A stretch of DNA of 64,000 bases from Flavobacterium sp. 90 (GTDB taxonomy: Bacteria; Bacteroidota; Bacteroidia; Flavobacteriales; Flavobacteriaceae). The DNA lies in contig NZ_SMGE01000001.1 of assembly GCF_004339525.1 (NCBI RefSeq), positions 372,001 to 436,000 on the forward strand, read 5' to 3'. This document shows, piece after piece, positions 26,522-36,850 of this stretch (within the stretch, counting starts at the first letter, position 1; every line of letters begins with the position of its first letter). The notes below the pieces were generated by a model that ran no database searches, had not been told where the DNA came from, and was given only the letters and a program-made list of their open reading frames with translations. The translations under genes were made by a program, and so were the position numbers.

Positions 26522-27547
26522 ATGAATGTCAATCAATTTCCAGATAGAATTATCGAAATCGACCAGGAACAATATTTGTATTTTGGAGGAACGGCTTATT
26601 TGGGATTACCAACAAATAAGGCTTTTCAGGAATTGGTTATCAAAAATATTCTAAAATGGGGAACGACTTATGGAAGTTCCAGAAGTGCGAACATAAAACT
26701 AACGGCTTTTGAAAATGGCGAAACTTTTCTAGCCAAACACATTAAAGCAGAAAGTGCCGTTACAGTTTCCTCGGGAATGCTCGCAGGAAAACTGGTAATT
26801 GATGAATTAAAAAAACAAACGGATTCTTTCTTTCATTTTCCTGATACTCATCCTGCAATTCAGGCAAATGATAGTTTGCCAGTTTTCATAAATGATAAAA
26901 TAAACCCACGCTTATTAGATTCAAAATCAGAGAGAATTACAATTTTGACTGATGTTGTAACAGGTTTTCAAACTGAAGCAATTGATTTATCTATATTGGC
27001 AACAATTCCGAATCAAAAAGAAGTAACTTTAGTTATTGATGAATCACATTCTCTTGGAATTTTAGGTAAAAATGGTTGTGGTTTTTATTCTGAAATCGAC
27101 CTTCCTGTCAAAAGAAAAATCCTGGTTTCTTCTTTAGGAAAAGCTTTTGGATTAACAGGCGGAGTTATTGCAAGTGACGCCTCTTTTATCAATCAAATAC
27201 ACAATTTAAACACTTTTGTTTCTGCTGCCGGAATGAATCCTGCTTTTGTACAAACTTTAGCTGATGCTGCTGATCTTTATAAAATCCAACATCAGAAATT
27301 ACTAGAAAATTTGGATTATATTGATCAGAAATTAATCAAAAATGACGCTATTAAATTTGATAAATCATATCCATTAATTTACCTGAAAGATGATAACATG
27401 ATTGAAATTTTAAAAACAAATAAAATTATTATCGCCAGTTTTAAATATCAGGAAAATTCCAATAATCTCAATCGAATTGTAATTACTGCAAATCATTTAC
27501 ATGAAGATTTGAATAAACTAATAGACGTTTTAAACGGTTATAACTGA
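26522..27547 (+). CDS. BioF-like PLP-dependent acyltransferase/aminotransferase
   Basis: 341 residues, fold type I PLP enzyme related to 8-amino-7-oxononanoate synthase and KBL. The start YFGGTAYLGLPTN corresponds to the family's NYLGL segment. The Asp and His around PLP are in VIDESHSLGILGKNG, and the Schiff-base lysine is Lys207 in SSLGKAFGLTGG. It is shorter than BioF (about 385), lacking part of the C-terminal domain. It overlaps no biotin genes; location 5 bp after the epimerase suggests a role in amino-acid or murein-peptide handling (inference). Confidence 0.8.
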   Translation: MNVNQFPDRIIEIDQEQYLYFGGTAYLGLPTNKAFQELVIKNILKWGTTYGSSRSANIKLTAFENGETFLAKHIKAESAVTVSSGMLAGKLVIDELKKQTDSFFHFPDTHPAIQANDSLPVFINDKINPRLLDSKSERITILTDVVTGFQTEAIDLSILATIPNQKEVTLVIDESHSLGILGKNGCGFYSEIDLPVKRKILVSSLGKAFGLTGGVIASDASFINQIHNLNTFVSAAGMNPAFVQTLADAADLYKIQHQKLLENLDYIDQKLIKNDAIKFDKSYPLIYLKDDNMIEILKTNKIIIASFKYQENSNNLNRIVITANHLHEDLNKLIDVLNGYN

Positions 27548-27563
27548 GATCAAAAAAAAAAGT

Positions 27564-27643
27564 TTGCCACGAATTTCACGAATTTTCACTAATTATGTTG
27601 CGTTCAAAATTTAATTCGTGCAAATTCGCGAAATTCGTGGCAA
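27564..27643 (-). repeat. 80-bp inverted-repeat element, copy 2
   Basis: Reverse-orientation copy of 22086-22165, also exactly 80 bp, with 21-bp terminal arms (TTGCCACGAATTTCACGAAT...). Confidence 0.8.
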
Positions 27644-27668
27644 AAAAAACCTTCCCCAATTCAATAAA

Positions 27669-27701
27669 TTGTATTCAAATTAGTTTTAAAACGTACCTTT
27701 G
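27669..27701 (+). promoter_or_regulatory. promoter of the DUF1456 gene
   Basis: TTG (27669-27671), 22-nt spacer, TACCTTTG (27694-27701), 15 nt before the ATG at 27716. Confidence 0.6.
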
Positions 27702-27715
27702 TAAAAAATTAAACG

Positions 27716-28180
27716 ATGACAAACAACGATATCCTAAAAAAACTGCGCGTGGCTTTGATGCTCCGTGACGACCAAATAGTTGAAATTTTAGAATTAGTAG
27801 ATTTTAGAATTACAAAATCTGAATTGGGCGCTTTTTTTAGAGCCGAAGACCATGAAAACTACATGGAATGTGGCGATCAGGTTTTGCGTAATTTCTTAAA
27901 CGGATTGGTAATTCATTTAAGAGGAACGAAAGAAAATCCTAAAAACCCGAATGATGTTTTGGCTAAACATAAAGCTGAAATTCCTAAAAAAGACAGTACA
28001 AAAGAAAGACCTGAATTCAAAGCAAGCGCTAAAGATTCTGAAAGAGGAAGAGGTGACAAAGCACCTTCTAAATCGGGTTCGGCAGCTGGAAAACCTAAAA
28101 AGAAAGAATTCCCTAAAGGAAATGGAAAACCATCTGTTGTAGAAAAAGTGGTTTACAAAAACGGAAAAAATAAAAAATAA
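27716..28180 (+). CDS. DUF1456 (YehS-like) protein with basic tail
   Basis: 154 residues. The first about 75 residues carry the DUF1456 pattern DILKKLRVALMLRDDQIVEIL, DFRITKSELGAFFRAEDHENY and CGDQVLRNFLNGLVIHLRG. Two such helical repeats are usual. The tail from residue 85 is rich in Lys, Ser, Pro and Gly and is probably disordered and nucleic-acid binding (inference). Function is not known. It has its own promoter. Confidence 0.85.
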   Translation: MTNNDILKKLRVALMLRDDQIVEILELVDFRITKSELGAFFRAEDHENYMECGDQVLRNFLNGLVIHLRGTKENPKNPNDVLAKHKAEIPKKDSTKERPEFKASAKDSERGRGDKAPSKSGSAAGKPKKKEFPKGNGKPSVVEKVVYKNGKNKK

Positions 28181-28187
28181 TTACTTG

Positions 28188-28337
28188 CTTAACCGCAAAG
28201 CGCGCTAAGGTTTTCCTTAGATTGTGCTTAGTAAACGCAAAGTTCGCAAAGCTAAATTGATAAAGCTTTGCGAACTTTGCGTTTTTATTTAAAATCTATA
28301 TAAAAAATTCTTTGCGCGCTTTGCGGTTAAATCTTCC
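28188..28337. repeat. TAACCGCAAAGCGCGC inverted repeat
   Basis: Outer arms taaccgcaaagcgcgc and gcgcgctttgcggtta and inner arms acgcaaagttcgcaaagct and agctttgcgaactttgcgt form a nested double hairpin of about 150 bp. A fragment of the same family lies at 34600-34668. Confidence 0.75.
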
Positions 28338-28351
28338 TATGATTAAATAAT

Positions 28352-28386
28352 TCAAAAAAAATCCCTCCGAATAATCGAAGGGATTT
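28352..28386 (-). terminator. sucC terminator
   Basis: Stem AAATCCCT/AGGGATTT with a run of A on the + strand (T on the minus strand), 48 bp after the sucC stop codon. Confidence 0.85.
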
Positions 28387-28433
28387 CTATATATTAAAGT
28401 GAAGATGCATAATACATCTCTACAATATTATTA

Positions 28434-29627
28434 TTAAGATAATGCAGCTTTAACTTGATCAGCAGCTTCTTGAAATTGAGTAGCTGATAAGATTGGCATA
28501 CCAGAGTTGTCAATTAATTCTTTTGCAATTTCAGCATTTGTTCCTTGCAAACGAACGATAATTGGCACATTGATAGCGTCACCCATGTTTTTGTAAGCAT
28601 CAACAACACCTTGAGCAACACGGTCACAACGAACGATTCCTCCAAAGATGTTAATTAAAATAGCTTTTACGTTTGGATCTTTTAAGATAATACGGAAAGC
28701 AGTTTCAACACGTTTAGCATCAGCAGTTCCACCAACGTCTAAGAAGTTAGCAGGCTCAAAACCAGCGTATTTAATTAAATCCATAGTTGCCATTGCAAGA
28801 CCTGCACCGTTTACCATACATCCTACAGTTCCGTCAAGATCTACATAGTTCAAACCTACTTCTTTAGCTTCAACTTCGATTGGATTCTCCTCACGGATAT
28901 CTCTCATCTCAGCATATTTTGGTTGTCTGTATAAAGCGTTATCATCAATATTAACTTTAGCATCAACAGCTAAAATTTTGTTATCTGAAGTTTTCAAAAC
29001 CGGGTTGATTTCAAACATAGAAGCATCAGAACCAATGTAAGCATTGTATAATGAATCGATGAATTTAACCATTTCTTTGAAAGCATTTCCAGAAAGACCT
29101 AAGTTAAAGGCAATTCTTCTTGCTTGAAAACCTTGTAATCCAACATTAGGATCAACTTCTTCAGTAAAGATTAAGTGTGGAGTATGCTCAGCAACTTCTT
29201 CGATATCCATTCCACCTTCAGTAGAATACATGATCATATTACGTCCTGTACCTCTATTCAATAAAACAGAAACATAAAATTCAGAAGTTTCGCTTTCACC
29301 AGGATAGTAAACATCTTCAGCAACTAAAATTTTGTTTACTTTTTTACCCTCAGCAGAAGTTTGAGGTGTAATCAATTGCATTCCGATGATTTGTTCTGAA
29401 ATTTCTTCAACTTGTTGCAAGTTTTTAGCCAACTTCACTCCACCACCTTTTCCACGTCCACCTGCGTGAATTTGTGCTTTTATCACATGCCATCCTGTAC
29501 CAGTTTCGGCAGTTAATTGTTTTGCAGCAGCCACAGCTTCAACCGCATTGTTAGCCACAATTCCGCGTTGAATGCGTACTCCGTAACTTGCTAAAATTTC
29601 TTTTCCTTGATATTCGTGTATGTTCAT
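28434..29627 (-). CDS. sucC: succinyl-CoA synthetase subunit beta (ADP-forming)
   Basis: 397 residues from MNIHEYQGKEILASYGV; a longer reading to 29687 is excluded because the promoter lies at 29676-29683. An ATP-grasp domain is visible (KAQIHAGGRGKGGGVKLAKN, EMNP-like FEINPVLKT), and the C-terminal CoA-ligase part contains GCMVNGAGLAMATMDLI, FLDVGGTA and NIFGGIVRCD. It forms succinyl-CoA synthetase with SucD, converting succinyl-CoA to succinate with NTP formation in the TCA cycle. sucD is not adjacent, as is common in Bacteroidota. A terminator follows. Confidence 0.97.
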   Translation of the reverse strand: MNIHEYQGKEILASYGVRIQRGIVANNAVEAVAAAKQLTAETGTGWHVIKAQIHAGGRGKGGGVKLAKNLQQVEEISEQIIGMQLITPQTSAEGKKVNKILVAEDVYYPGESETSEFYVSVLLNRGTGRNMIMYSTEGGMDIEEVAEHTPHLIFTEEVDPNVGLQGFQARRIAFNLGLSGNAFKEMVKFIDSLYNAYIGSDASMFEINPVLKTSDNKILAVDAKVNIDDNALYRQPKYAEMRDIREENPIEVEAKEVGLNYVDLDGTVGCMVNGAGLAMATMDLIKYAGFEPANFLDVGGTADAKRVETAFRIILKDPNVKAILINIFGGIVRCDRVAQGVVDAYKNMGDAINVPIIVRLQGTNAEIAKELIDNSGMPILSATQFQEAADQVKAALS

Positions 29628-29675
29628 AATATAGAATTTGTCTGGTTCTGAATTTATTTCAGAATAAAAGTGCGA

Positions 29676-29683
29676 CAAAAGTA
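29676..29683 (-). promoter_or_regulatory. -7 box of sucC
   Basis: TACTTTTG on the minus strand, about 48 nt before the sucC ATG. It matches TAnnTTTG and fixes the internal start. Confidence 0.6.
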
Positions 29684-30017
29684 GCAAAATTCAACTTAAT
29701 AGTAAAATCTTTTTCAATTAAAAAACGAGTGTTATATCTCTTAAGCGTTTATTCATTTTCAATGCGAAGAAATAGTTAACAAAATGATTTGTTAATATTA
29801 ACTCAAAACCACTAAAACGTTTGATATTTAACAAAAACATCACCGCATTCATTAGCCTTACGGCGATTTTTCTTAATATATTTTAATGCGTGTTATCATT
29901 TTGGCAATTCGCAATGCTTAATATAATATTATTATCAATTAAGAAGCGTTTTTCTAGTATTACGATAAAAATGTAAGTCAAATTACTATTTCAATACATT
30001 ATGTTTAACGAAATCTT

Positions 30018-30025
30018 TATTTTTG
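30018..30025 (+). promoter_or_regulatory. -7 box of gltB
   Basis: TATTTTTG, 17 nt before the ATG at 30043. It lies inside the longer ORF reading, supporting 30043 as the start. Confidence 0.55.
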
Positions 30026-30042
30026 TAGAAAAAATATCAAGA

Positions 30043-33000
30043 ATGAAAGTTAAAGAACAAGGGCTTTATTTGCCTGAATTTGAACACGACAATTGTGGTG
30101 CAGGATTTATTTGTAATTTGAATGGTATTAAATCAAACGATATTATTCACAAAGCATTAGACATCTTAATTAAATTGGAACATCGTGGTGCCGTTAGTTC
30201 TGATGGAAGAACTGGGGACGGAGCCGGAATCTTATTCGATATTCCTCATGATTTCTTTAAGAAAGTATGTGATTTTGAAATCCCTGAAACGCGTGAGTAT
30301 GCAGTAGGAATGGTTTTTTTACCAAAAAGCAAAAACCAGGTTTCTTTTTGTATCAACGCTTTTGAATCGACTATCAAGGATCAGAATTTAAAGATTCTTG
30401 GTTGGAGAGATGTGCCTGTTGAAGTGGAAAATTTAGGGCAGATTGCCGCAGAAAAAGAACCAACAGTTAAACAAGTTTTCGTTTCTAAAAACGGTCAGGA
30501 TTTAACTGAAAATGAATTTAATGCAAAACTTTTTGCAGCTAGAAAAATTGCTGAACATGCCGTAAGAGGATCAAAAACCTCTGAAAGTCATATGTTTTAT
30601 TTCTCTAGTTTATCGACAACTACCATAATATATAAAGGTCTATTGATGCCAGAAGACATCAGCCGTTATTATGTGGACTTAAAAGATCCAGATTTAGTGA
30701 CTCGTTTGGCGTTAGTTCACCAACGTTTCTCTACAAATACATTCCCTTCATGGGAACTTGCTCAACCGTTTAGATACATGTGTCATAATGGTGAGATTAA
30801 CACACTTCGTGGAAACGTAAGCCGTATGCGTGCTCGTGAAGAGCTTATGCAAAGCAAAGTTTTTGGCGATGATATCAAAAAACTATTCCCAATTATCTTA
30901 GAAGGAAAATCAGATTCTGCTTCTATGGATATGGTTGTAGAACTTTTATTAATGACAGGTCGTTCATTGCCAGAAGCGATGATGATGGTTGTTCCAGAAG
31001 CTTGGGAAAAACACCAGACAATGTCTGAGGAGAAAAAAGCTTTCTACGAGTTCAACGCTTGTATTATGGAACCTTGGGATGGTCCTGCTTCTATTCCGTT
31101 TACAGACGGTAATGTAATTGGTGCATTATTAGACAGAAACGGATTGCGTCCTTCTCGTTATACATTAACGCACAGTGGTTTCGTAATCATGTCATCTGAA
31201 ATTGGTGTATTAGATATCGATCCTGAAGATGTAATTCAGCACGGACGTTTAGAGCCAGGAAAAATGTTCTTGGTTGACATGAACGAAGGTCGTATTATTG
31301 AAGACGAAGAGGTTAAAAAAGCAATTGTTACAAAACGTCCTTATAAAGAATGGATCGATGAAAACTTATTGCCTTTATCTAAAATTCCTTATACCAATAA
31401 TCCTACTCCAGTTGAGAAACTAGATTTCTTAACAAGACAACGTTTATTTGGTTATACAATTGAAGATTTAAAAACGATCATTAACCCAATGGGAGGTCAG
31501 GGAGCTGAAGCTATCAGTTCTATGGGTAACGACACGCCTTTGGCTGTTTTATCAGAGCAACCTCAGTTATTGTACAACTATTTCAAACAATTATTTGCTC
31601 AGGTTACCAATCCGCCTTTGGATGGTATTCGTGAAGAAATTATTACTGATATCAGTTTAGCAATTGGTGGAGATTTCAATATTTTCGAAATTGAATCTAA
31701 ACAATGTAAAAAACTAAAAATCCAAAATCCGGTTATTTCAAATGAGGATTTAGATAAAATAAGAAACATTGATCACGCAGATTTCAAATCGGCTACAATT
31801 TCTACTTTATACAAAATAGAAAAAGGAGTTAACGGTTTAGAGCGCGCGCTTGAAAAATGTGTTCAGGCAACTTTTAAAGCTGTTTCTGAAGGATGCAATA
31901 TTATCATCTTATCAGATAGAGGTGTAAGTGAAGAATTAGCTCCAATTCCTATGTTATTGGCTTGTTCTTACATTCACCACTCATTGAACATTTTACAGGT
32001 TCGTTCTAAATTCGGAATCATAATCGAATCTGCAGAACCTCGTGAACCGCATCATTTTGCTTTATTATTTGGATATGGCGCAAGTGCGATTAATCCATAC
32101 ATGGTAAACGAAATCATTTATGATCAGGTTGCACAAGGATTCATTACTGGCGTAAAAGCTGATTATGCAGTTGTAAATTATAATAAAGCAATTGCAAAAG
32201 GAATCGTTAAAATCATGAACAAAATTGGTATCTCTACTTTACATTCGTACAGAGCTGCTCAGATTTTCGAGATTTTAGGTTTAAACAAAACATTTACTTC
32301 TAAATATTTCCCTTACACACCTTCAAGAATCGAAGGAATTGGTTTGATGGAAGTTGAAAAAGAAGTGAAGAAACGTTTCCAAAAAGCATTTCCAAATTCA
32401 AAAGTGGCAAGTTTGCTTCCGTTAGAAATTGGAGGAATTTATAGATGGAGACGTGGTGGAGAAAAACATATGTTTAATCCAACAACTATTTCTAAATTAC
32501 AACAAGCTGTTCGTTTAAACAGTCCTGAAAGTTATAAAGAATACTCTAATATGGTTAACGAGCAAAGCTCAAACTTAATGACAATTAGAGGTTTATTTGA
32601 ATTCAATAATTTAGATCCAATTTCTATCGATGAAGTAGAACCTTGGACCGAAATTGTAAAGAAATTTAAAACTGGTGCGATGTCTTATGGATCTATCAGT
32701 AGAGAAGCGCATGAGAATTTGGCAATTGCAATGAACAGAATTGGCGGAAAAAGTAACTCTGGAGAAGGTGGAGAAGATCCAAAACGTTTCCAGAAAGAAA
32801 TTAACGGAGATTCAAGAAACAGTGCAATCAAACAAGTTGCTTCGGGACGTTTTGGTGTTTCGATCAACTATTTGACAAACGCTAAAGAGATTCAGATTAA
32901 AATGGCTCAAGGTGCAAAACCTGGTGAAGGTGGACAATTACCTGGAGAAAAAGTGGTGCCTTGGATTGCTGAAACGAGAAACTCTACACCATATGTAGGT

Positions 33001-34560
33001 TTGATTTCGCCTCCGCCACACCACGATATTTACTCTATTGAGGATTTATCTCAGTTGATTTATGATTTGAAAAATGCGAATCGTGAAGCTCGTATCAACG
33101 TAAAATTAGTTTCAGAAGTTGGAGTTGGAACAATTGCTGCCGGTGTTGCCAAAGCAAAAGCTGACGTTATCCTGATTTCTGGTTATGACGGAGGAACTGG
33201 TGCTGCACCATTGACTTCATTACAACACACAGGTATTCCATGGGAACTTGGATTGGCAGAAGCACAACAAACTCTAATCTTAAATGATTTAAGAAGTCGT
33301 GTAGTTCTTGAGTGTGACGGACAATTAAAAACTGGTCGTGACGTTGCAATTGCAGCATTATTAGGAGCCGAAGAATTTGGTTTTGCTACTGCTCCACTTG
33401 TTGCTTCGGGATGTATTATGATGAGAGCTTGCCACTTAAACACTTGTCCTGTTGGTATTGCAACTCAGGATCCTGAATTGAGAAAAAATTTCAAAGGAAC
33501 TCCAGAGCACGTAATCAACTTCATGTATTTTATTGCTGAAGAATTAAGAGAAATCATGGCACAATTAGGTTTCAGAACCTTAAAAGAAATGGTTGGTCAA
33601 TCACAAAAATTAAATGTGAATAAAGCGATCAAACATTACAAAGCAAATGGTTTAGACTTATCATCAATTCTATACAAACCGGAAAAAGCTAAAACACAAC
33701 CAATTCACAATACAACTGAACAAGATCACGATTTAGACAATGTATTGGATTTTGCGATTATCAAAGAAGCGATTCCGTCTATTTATAGAAAAGAAAAAAC
33801 AAGAGTTACATTTAAAATTAAAAATACAGACCGTTCTGTAGGTGCCATTTTGAGTAATGAAATCTCAAAAATATATGGCGCACAAGGTTTACCTGATGAC
33901 ACTATTTTAGTTGATTTTGAAGGTTCTGCCGGACAAAGTTTTGGTGCATTTGCAACAAACGGATTGTCGTTTAAAATTCACGGAAACTGTAATGATTATT
34001 TAGGAAAAGGATTATCAGGAGGAAAATTGATTATCAAAGTCCCTCCTACTGCAACCTTCAAACCTGAAGAAAACATCATTATCGGGAACGTTGCCCTTTA
34101 CGGAGCTATCACCGGAGAGGCTTATATTAATGGAATGGCCGGAGAGCGTTTTTGTGTGAGAAATTCTGGAGCAACTGCAGTTGTTGAAGGAATTGGAGAT
34201 CACGGATGCGAGTACATGACAGGTGGTACGGTCGTTGTTTTAGGAAAAACAGGAAGAAACTTCGCAGCTGGTATGAGCGGTGGTGTGGCTTATGTTTATG
34301 ATCCAAATCAAAAATTCGATTCAACTTTATGTAACATGGAAATGGTTGCATTTGATCCAATGGAAGATGAAGACATTACAAAACTAAGACGATTGATCAA
34401 AAACCATTCATTGTACACTAGCAGTCCATTAGCAAAAAGAATTTTAGCAGACTGGGAAAATGAACAAAACAATTTCGTAAAAGTAATGCCAACTGATTAC
34501 AAAAAAGCATTACAACGAATTGCAGAAGAAAAGAAAATAGAAGAATTAATAGCTGATTAA
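30043..34560 (+). CDS. gltB: glutamate synthase large subunit
   Basis: 1505 residues from the ATG at 30043. The Ntn amidotransferase domain starts after a short propeptide at the catalytic Cys18 ([10 protein letters not shown]). The central and FMN domains show [17 protein letters not shown], and the [3Fe-4S] cysteines are [15 protein letters not shown]. The C-terminal beta-helix is rich in Gly ([21 protein letters not shown], cited in part). With GltD it converts glutamine and 2-oxoglutarate to two glutamates using NADPH, through ammonia tunnelling. gltD follows after 172 bp. Core nitrogen metabolism. Confidence 0.97.
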   Translation: MKVKEQGLYLPEFEHDNCGAGFICNLNGIKSNDIIHKALDILIKLEHRGAVSSDGRTGDGAGILFDIPHDFFKKVCDFEIPETREYAVGMVFLPKSKNQVSFCINAFESTIKDQNLKILGWRDVPVEVENLGQIAAEKEPTVKQVFVSKNGQDLTENEFNAKLFAARKIAEHAVRGSKTSESHMFYFSSLSTTTIIYKGLLMPEDISRYYVDLKDPDLVTRLALVHQRFSTNTFPSWELAQPFRYMCHNGEINTLRGNVSRMRAREELMQSKVFGDDIKKLFPIILEGKSDSASMDMVVELLLMTGRSLPEAMMMVVPEAWEKHQTMSEEKKAFYEFNACIMEPWDGPASIPFTDGNVIGALLDRNGLRPSRYTLTHSGFVIMSSEIGVLDIDPEDVIQHGRLEPGKMFLVDMNEGRIIEDEEVKKAIVTKRPYKEWIDENLLPLSKIPYTNNPTPVEKLDFLTRQRLFGYTIEDLKTIINPMGGQGAEAISSMGNDTPLAVLSEQPQLLYNYFKQLFAQVTNPPLDGIREEIITDISLAIGGDFNIFEIESKQCKKLKIQNPVISNEDLDKIRNIDHADFKSATISTLYKIEKGVNGLERALEKCVQATFKAVSEGCNIIILSDRGVSEELAPIPMLLACSYIHHSLNILQVRSKFGIIIESAEPREPHHFALLFGYGASAINPYMVNEIIYDQVAQGFITGVKADYAVVNYNKAIAKGIVKIMNKIGISTLHSYRAAQIFEILGLNKTFTSKYFPYTPSRIEGIGLMEVEKEVKKRFQKAFPNSKVASLLPLEIGGIYRWRRGGEKHMFNPTTISKLQQAVRLNSPESYKEYSNMVNEQSSNLMTIRGLFEFNNLDPISIDEVEPWTEIVKKFKTGAMSYGSISREAHENLAIAMNRIGGKSNSGEGGEDPKRFQKEINGDSRNSAIKQVASGRFGVSINYLTNAKEIQIKMAQGAKPGEGGQLPGEKVVPWIAETRNSTPYVGLISPPPHHDIYSIEDLSQLIYDLKNANREARINVKLVSEVGVGTIAAGVAKAKADVILISGYDGGTGAAPLTSLQHTGIPWELGLAEAQQTLILNDLRSRVVLECDGQLKTGRDVAIAALLGAEEFGFATAPLVASGCIMMRACHLNTCPVGIATQDPELRKNFKGTPEHVINFMYFIAEELREIMAQLGFRTLKEMVGQSQKLNVNKAIKHYKANGLDLSSILYKPEKAKTQPIHNTTEQDHDLDNVLDFAIIKEAIPSIYRKEKTRVTFKIKNTDRSVGAILSNEISKIYGAQGLPDDTILVDFEGSAGQSFGAFATNGLSFKIHGNCNDYLGKGLSGGKLIIKVPPTATFKPEENIIIGNVALYGAITGEAYINGMAGERFCVRNSGATAVVEGIGDHGCEYMTGGTVVVLGKTGRNFAAGMSGGVAYVYDPNQKFDSTLCNMEMVAFDPMEDEDITKLRRLIKNHSLYTSSPLAKRILADWENEQNNFVKVMPTDYKKALQRIAEEKKIEELIAD

Positions 34561-34732
34561 ATGATTTTAGATTTTAGAGTTCAGATTTTAGATTAAAAGT
34601 AACCTCAAAGCTTTGCGAACTTAAAACTCACAAAGAAGCAAAACAAAAGCCTTGCGCACTTTGCGGTTAAAAAATTGGAATTTGGAATTTTAGAAAATTG
34701 GAATTTATCATTTAAGATTTAATTAAAATGTC
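34561..34732. other. gltB-gltD spacer with repeat fragment
   Basis: 172 bp. Contains a partial copy (34600-34668) of the CAAAG..CTTTGCG repeat seen at 28188-28337, and no clear terminator, so gltB and gltD may still be co-transcribed. Confidence 0.5.
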
Positions 34733-36187
34733 ATGGGTAAAATAGGCGGATTTAAAGAATATAGCAGAGCTGACGAAAGTAATTTAGCAGTAGCAGAACG
34801 TGTTTCGAACTACAATGAATTTACAATTCCGTTAGCAAAAGATAAAATAAAAGAACAAGGTTCAAGATGTATGGATTGTGGTATTCCTTTTTGCCACAGT
34901 TCTTGTCCATTAGGAAATTTAATTCCTGATTTCAACGACATGGTGCATCAGGAAGAATGGCAAAGTGCCTTAGAGATTCTACAATCTACTAATAACTTTC
35001 CAGAATTTACAGGTCGCTTATGCCCTGCTCCATGTGAGAAATCATGTGTATTAGGAATCATCAAAGAGCCTGTTGCAATCGAAAACATCGAGAAAAACAT
35101 CATCGAAAGAGGTTTTGCAGAAGGCTGGATTAAACCACAAGCTCCAAAAACAAGAACAGGAAAAACTGTTGCCGTTATTGGTTCTGGTCCTGCAGGTTTA
35201 GCAGCGGCTCAACAATTAAACAGAGCCGGTCACACGGTAACTGTTTTTGAAAGAGACAATGCAATTGGAGGTTTATTACGTTACGGAATTCCAAATTTCA
35301 AATTGGAAAAAGGAATTATCGACAGACGTGTAGCAATCCTTGAAGCTGAAGGAATCACTTTTAAAACAAATGTAAATGTTGGAGTAAACTTTAGCGTAGA
35401 CGAACTTAATTCTTTTGATTCTATCGTATTGTGCGGTGGAGCAACTGAAAGAAGAAGTTTGCCAACTAAAGGAATCGAAAGCAAAGGCGTTGTTCAGGCA
35501 ATGGATTTCTTAACACAACAAACTAAAGTTTTATACGGAGAATCAATTCCGGATCAGGTTAAAGCAACCGGAAAAGATGTAATCGTAATTGGTGGTGGAG
35601 ATACAGGATCTGATTGCGTTGGAACATCAAACAGACACGGAGCAAAATCGGTAACAAATTTCGAGATTTTACCAAAACCTCCTGTTGGAAGAAGCGAGAC
35701 GACTCCTTGGCCTTTCTGGCCGTTGCAGTTAAAAACTTCATCTTCTCACGAAGAAGGTTGCGACAGAAATTGGTTAATCAATACTAAAGAATTCTTATCT
35801 AACGAAAAAGGAGAACTTGTAGGATTAAAAACCGTTGAAGTTCAATGGAAAATGACTCCGGGTCAACGTCCTGAATTAATCGAAAAAGAAGGTTCTGAGA
35901 AAATCTGGCCTTGCGATTTAGCTTTATTGGCTCTTGGATTTACAGGTCCGGAGAAAACTTTAAGCGAGCAATTAGGTCTTGAAATTGATATGAGAAGCAA
36001 CTATAAAGCTAAAAATTATCAAACAAATGTTCCTCATATTTTCACAGCTGGAGATATGCGAAGAGGACAATCATTAATTGTATGGGCTATTTCAGAAGGT
36101 CGAGAAGCAGCAAGAGAGGTAGATTTATTCCTGATGGGATATACCAACTTGCCAACCAAAGGAAACGGAGATTTACCGAGTTTATAA
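34733..36187 (+). CDS. gltD: glutamate synthase small subunit
   Basis: 484 residues. The N-terminal region holds two [4Fe-4S]-type Cys clusters: [17 protein letters not shown] and CPAPCEKSC. The FAD-binding Rossmann motif is [17 protein letters not shown] (about 145), the NADPH-binding motif is [16 protein letters not shown] (about 285), and the C-terminal FAD motif is [17 protein letters not shown]. It passes electrons from NADPH to GltB. Partner of the adjacent gltB. Confidence 0.97.
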   Translation: MGKIGGFKEYSRADESNLAVAERVSNYNEFTIPLAKDKIKEQGSRCMDCGIPFCHSSCPLGNLIPDFNDMVHQEEWQSALEILQSTNNFPEFTGRLCPAPCEKSCVLGIIKEPVAIENIEKNIIERGFAEGWIKPQAPKTRTGKTVAVIGSGPAGLAAAQQLNRAGHTVTVFERDNAIGGLLRYGIPNFKLEKGIIDRRVAILEAEGITFKTNVNVGVNFSVDELNSFDSIVLCGGATERRSLPTKGIESKGVVQAMDFLTQQTKVLYGESIPDQVKATGKDVIVIGGGDTGSDCVGTSNRHGAKSVTNFEILPKPPVGRSETTPWPFWPLQLKTSSSHEEGCDRNWLINTKEFLSNEKGELVGLKTVEVQWKMTPGQRPELIEKEGSEKIWPCDLALLALGFTGPEKTLSEQLGLEIDMRSNYKAKNYQTNVPHIFTAGDMRRGQSLIVWAISEGREAAREVDLFLMGYTNLPTKGNGDLPSL

Positions 36188-36436
36188 TTTTTGAGGTTCT
36201 GAGATACTGAGCTACTAAGTTTCTAAGTTTTTTTTCTCTTAGTATTTTAAATCATACGAACATAAAAGATTAAAAAAATCAAATCTTTATTCCGATAAAC
36301 AACACTAACTAAGCTGCTAAGGCGCTAAGTTTCTAAGATTCTAAGTTTTTTTTGCTTAGTCGCTTAGCAACTTAGACTCTTAGCAGTTATTTTTTTGCTC
36401 CTGAACAAAGATTAAAAAAAGATTTTCTATTTCAAC

Positions 36437-36523
36437 CATAGCCCGAGGTTTTAACCTTGGGACATGTAGCGTATCGACGAAAATCATAACATTGCGCTCC
36501 CAAGGTTAAAACCTCGGGCTATG
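36437..36523. repeat. perfect 26-bp inverted repeat
   Basis: The arm at 36437-36462 (starts catagcccgaggttttaacc) is exactly inverted at 36498-36523, with a 35-bp loop. Probably a REP-like intergenic palindrome. Confidence 0.8.
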
Positions 36524-36801
36524 TTCTAGTAACAAGACGCTAAGAAAAACCTTTGCTCCTTTGCCTCTCTGCACCTTTGTCCCTTTATTTCTAAAAAACT
36601 TTTGTTTAACAAAATGCCAATTGTGATGCTTCGAAAAAAGATTCTAAGTTTCTGAGAAACTAAGTAGCTAAGACGAAAAAACTTACTAACTTAGAACCTT
36701 AGCAACTTAGCACCTTAAAAAGATTTATAAAAATCCGAAATAAACCACTTTTTGTTTAAAATCAAACAATTTGTTACAATTTGTTATTTTTCTACAATTA
36801 A

Positions 36802-36832
36802 TTTGCAGTTAGTCAAAAGAGTAATAAATTTG
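36802..36832 (+). promoter_or_regulatory. lysA promoter
   Basis: TTTG (36802-36805), 19-nt spacer, TAAATTTG (36825-36832): a textbook Bacteroidota promoter, 18 nt before the ATG. Confidence 0.72.
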
Positions 36833-36850
36833 CTCAAAATAGTTTAAAAA

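Larger units (their letters stand above)
29628..30042. other. 415-bp divergent gap sucC-gltB
   Basis: Contains the sucC promoter on the minus strand and the gltB -7 box on the + strand. The remaining DNA is AT-rich without repeats or ORFs that I can support. It is long enough for regulation of both central-metabolism genes. Confidence 0.5.
36188..36850. other. 663-bp repeat-rich gap between gltD and lysA
   Basis: No gene seen. Holds CTAAGTTTCTAAG-type inverted repeats (36200-36390 and 36640-36720), a perfect 26-bp inverted repeat (36437-36523), and the lysA promoter at the right end. Confidence 0.6.

Noticed and set aside
29628..29687. Longer sucC start at 29687
   Set aside because: The family N-terminus is MNIHEYQGKEI at 29627, and a -7 box lies at 29676-29683.
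30001..30042. Upstream start of gltB at 30001
   Set aside because: The -7 box TATTTTTG (30018-30025) lies inside this stretch, and the conserved protein begins at 30043.
36188..36850. Small RNA gene in the gltD-lysA gap
   Set aside because: The hairpins there belong to dispersed palindromic repeats; no separate promoter and terminator pair is visible.
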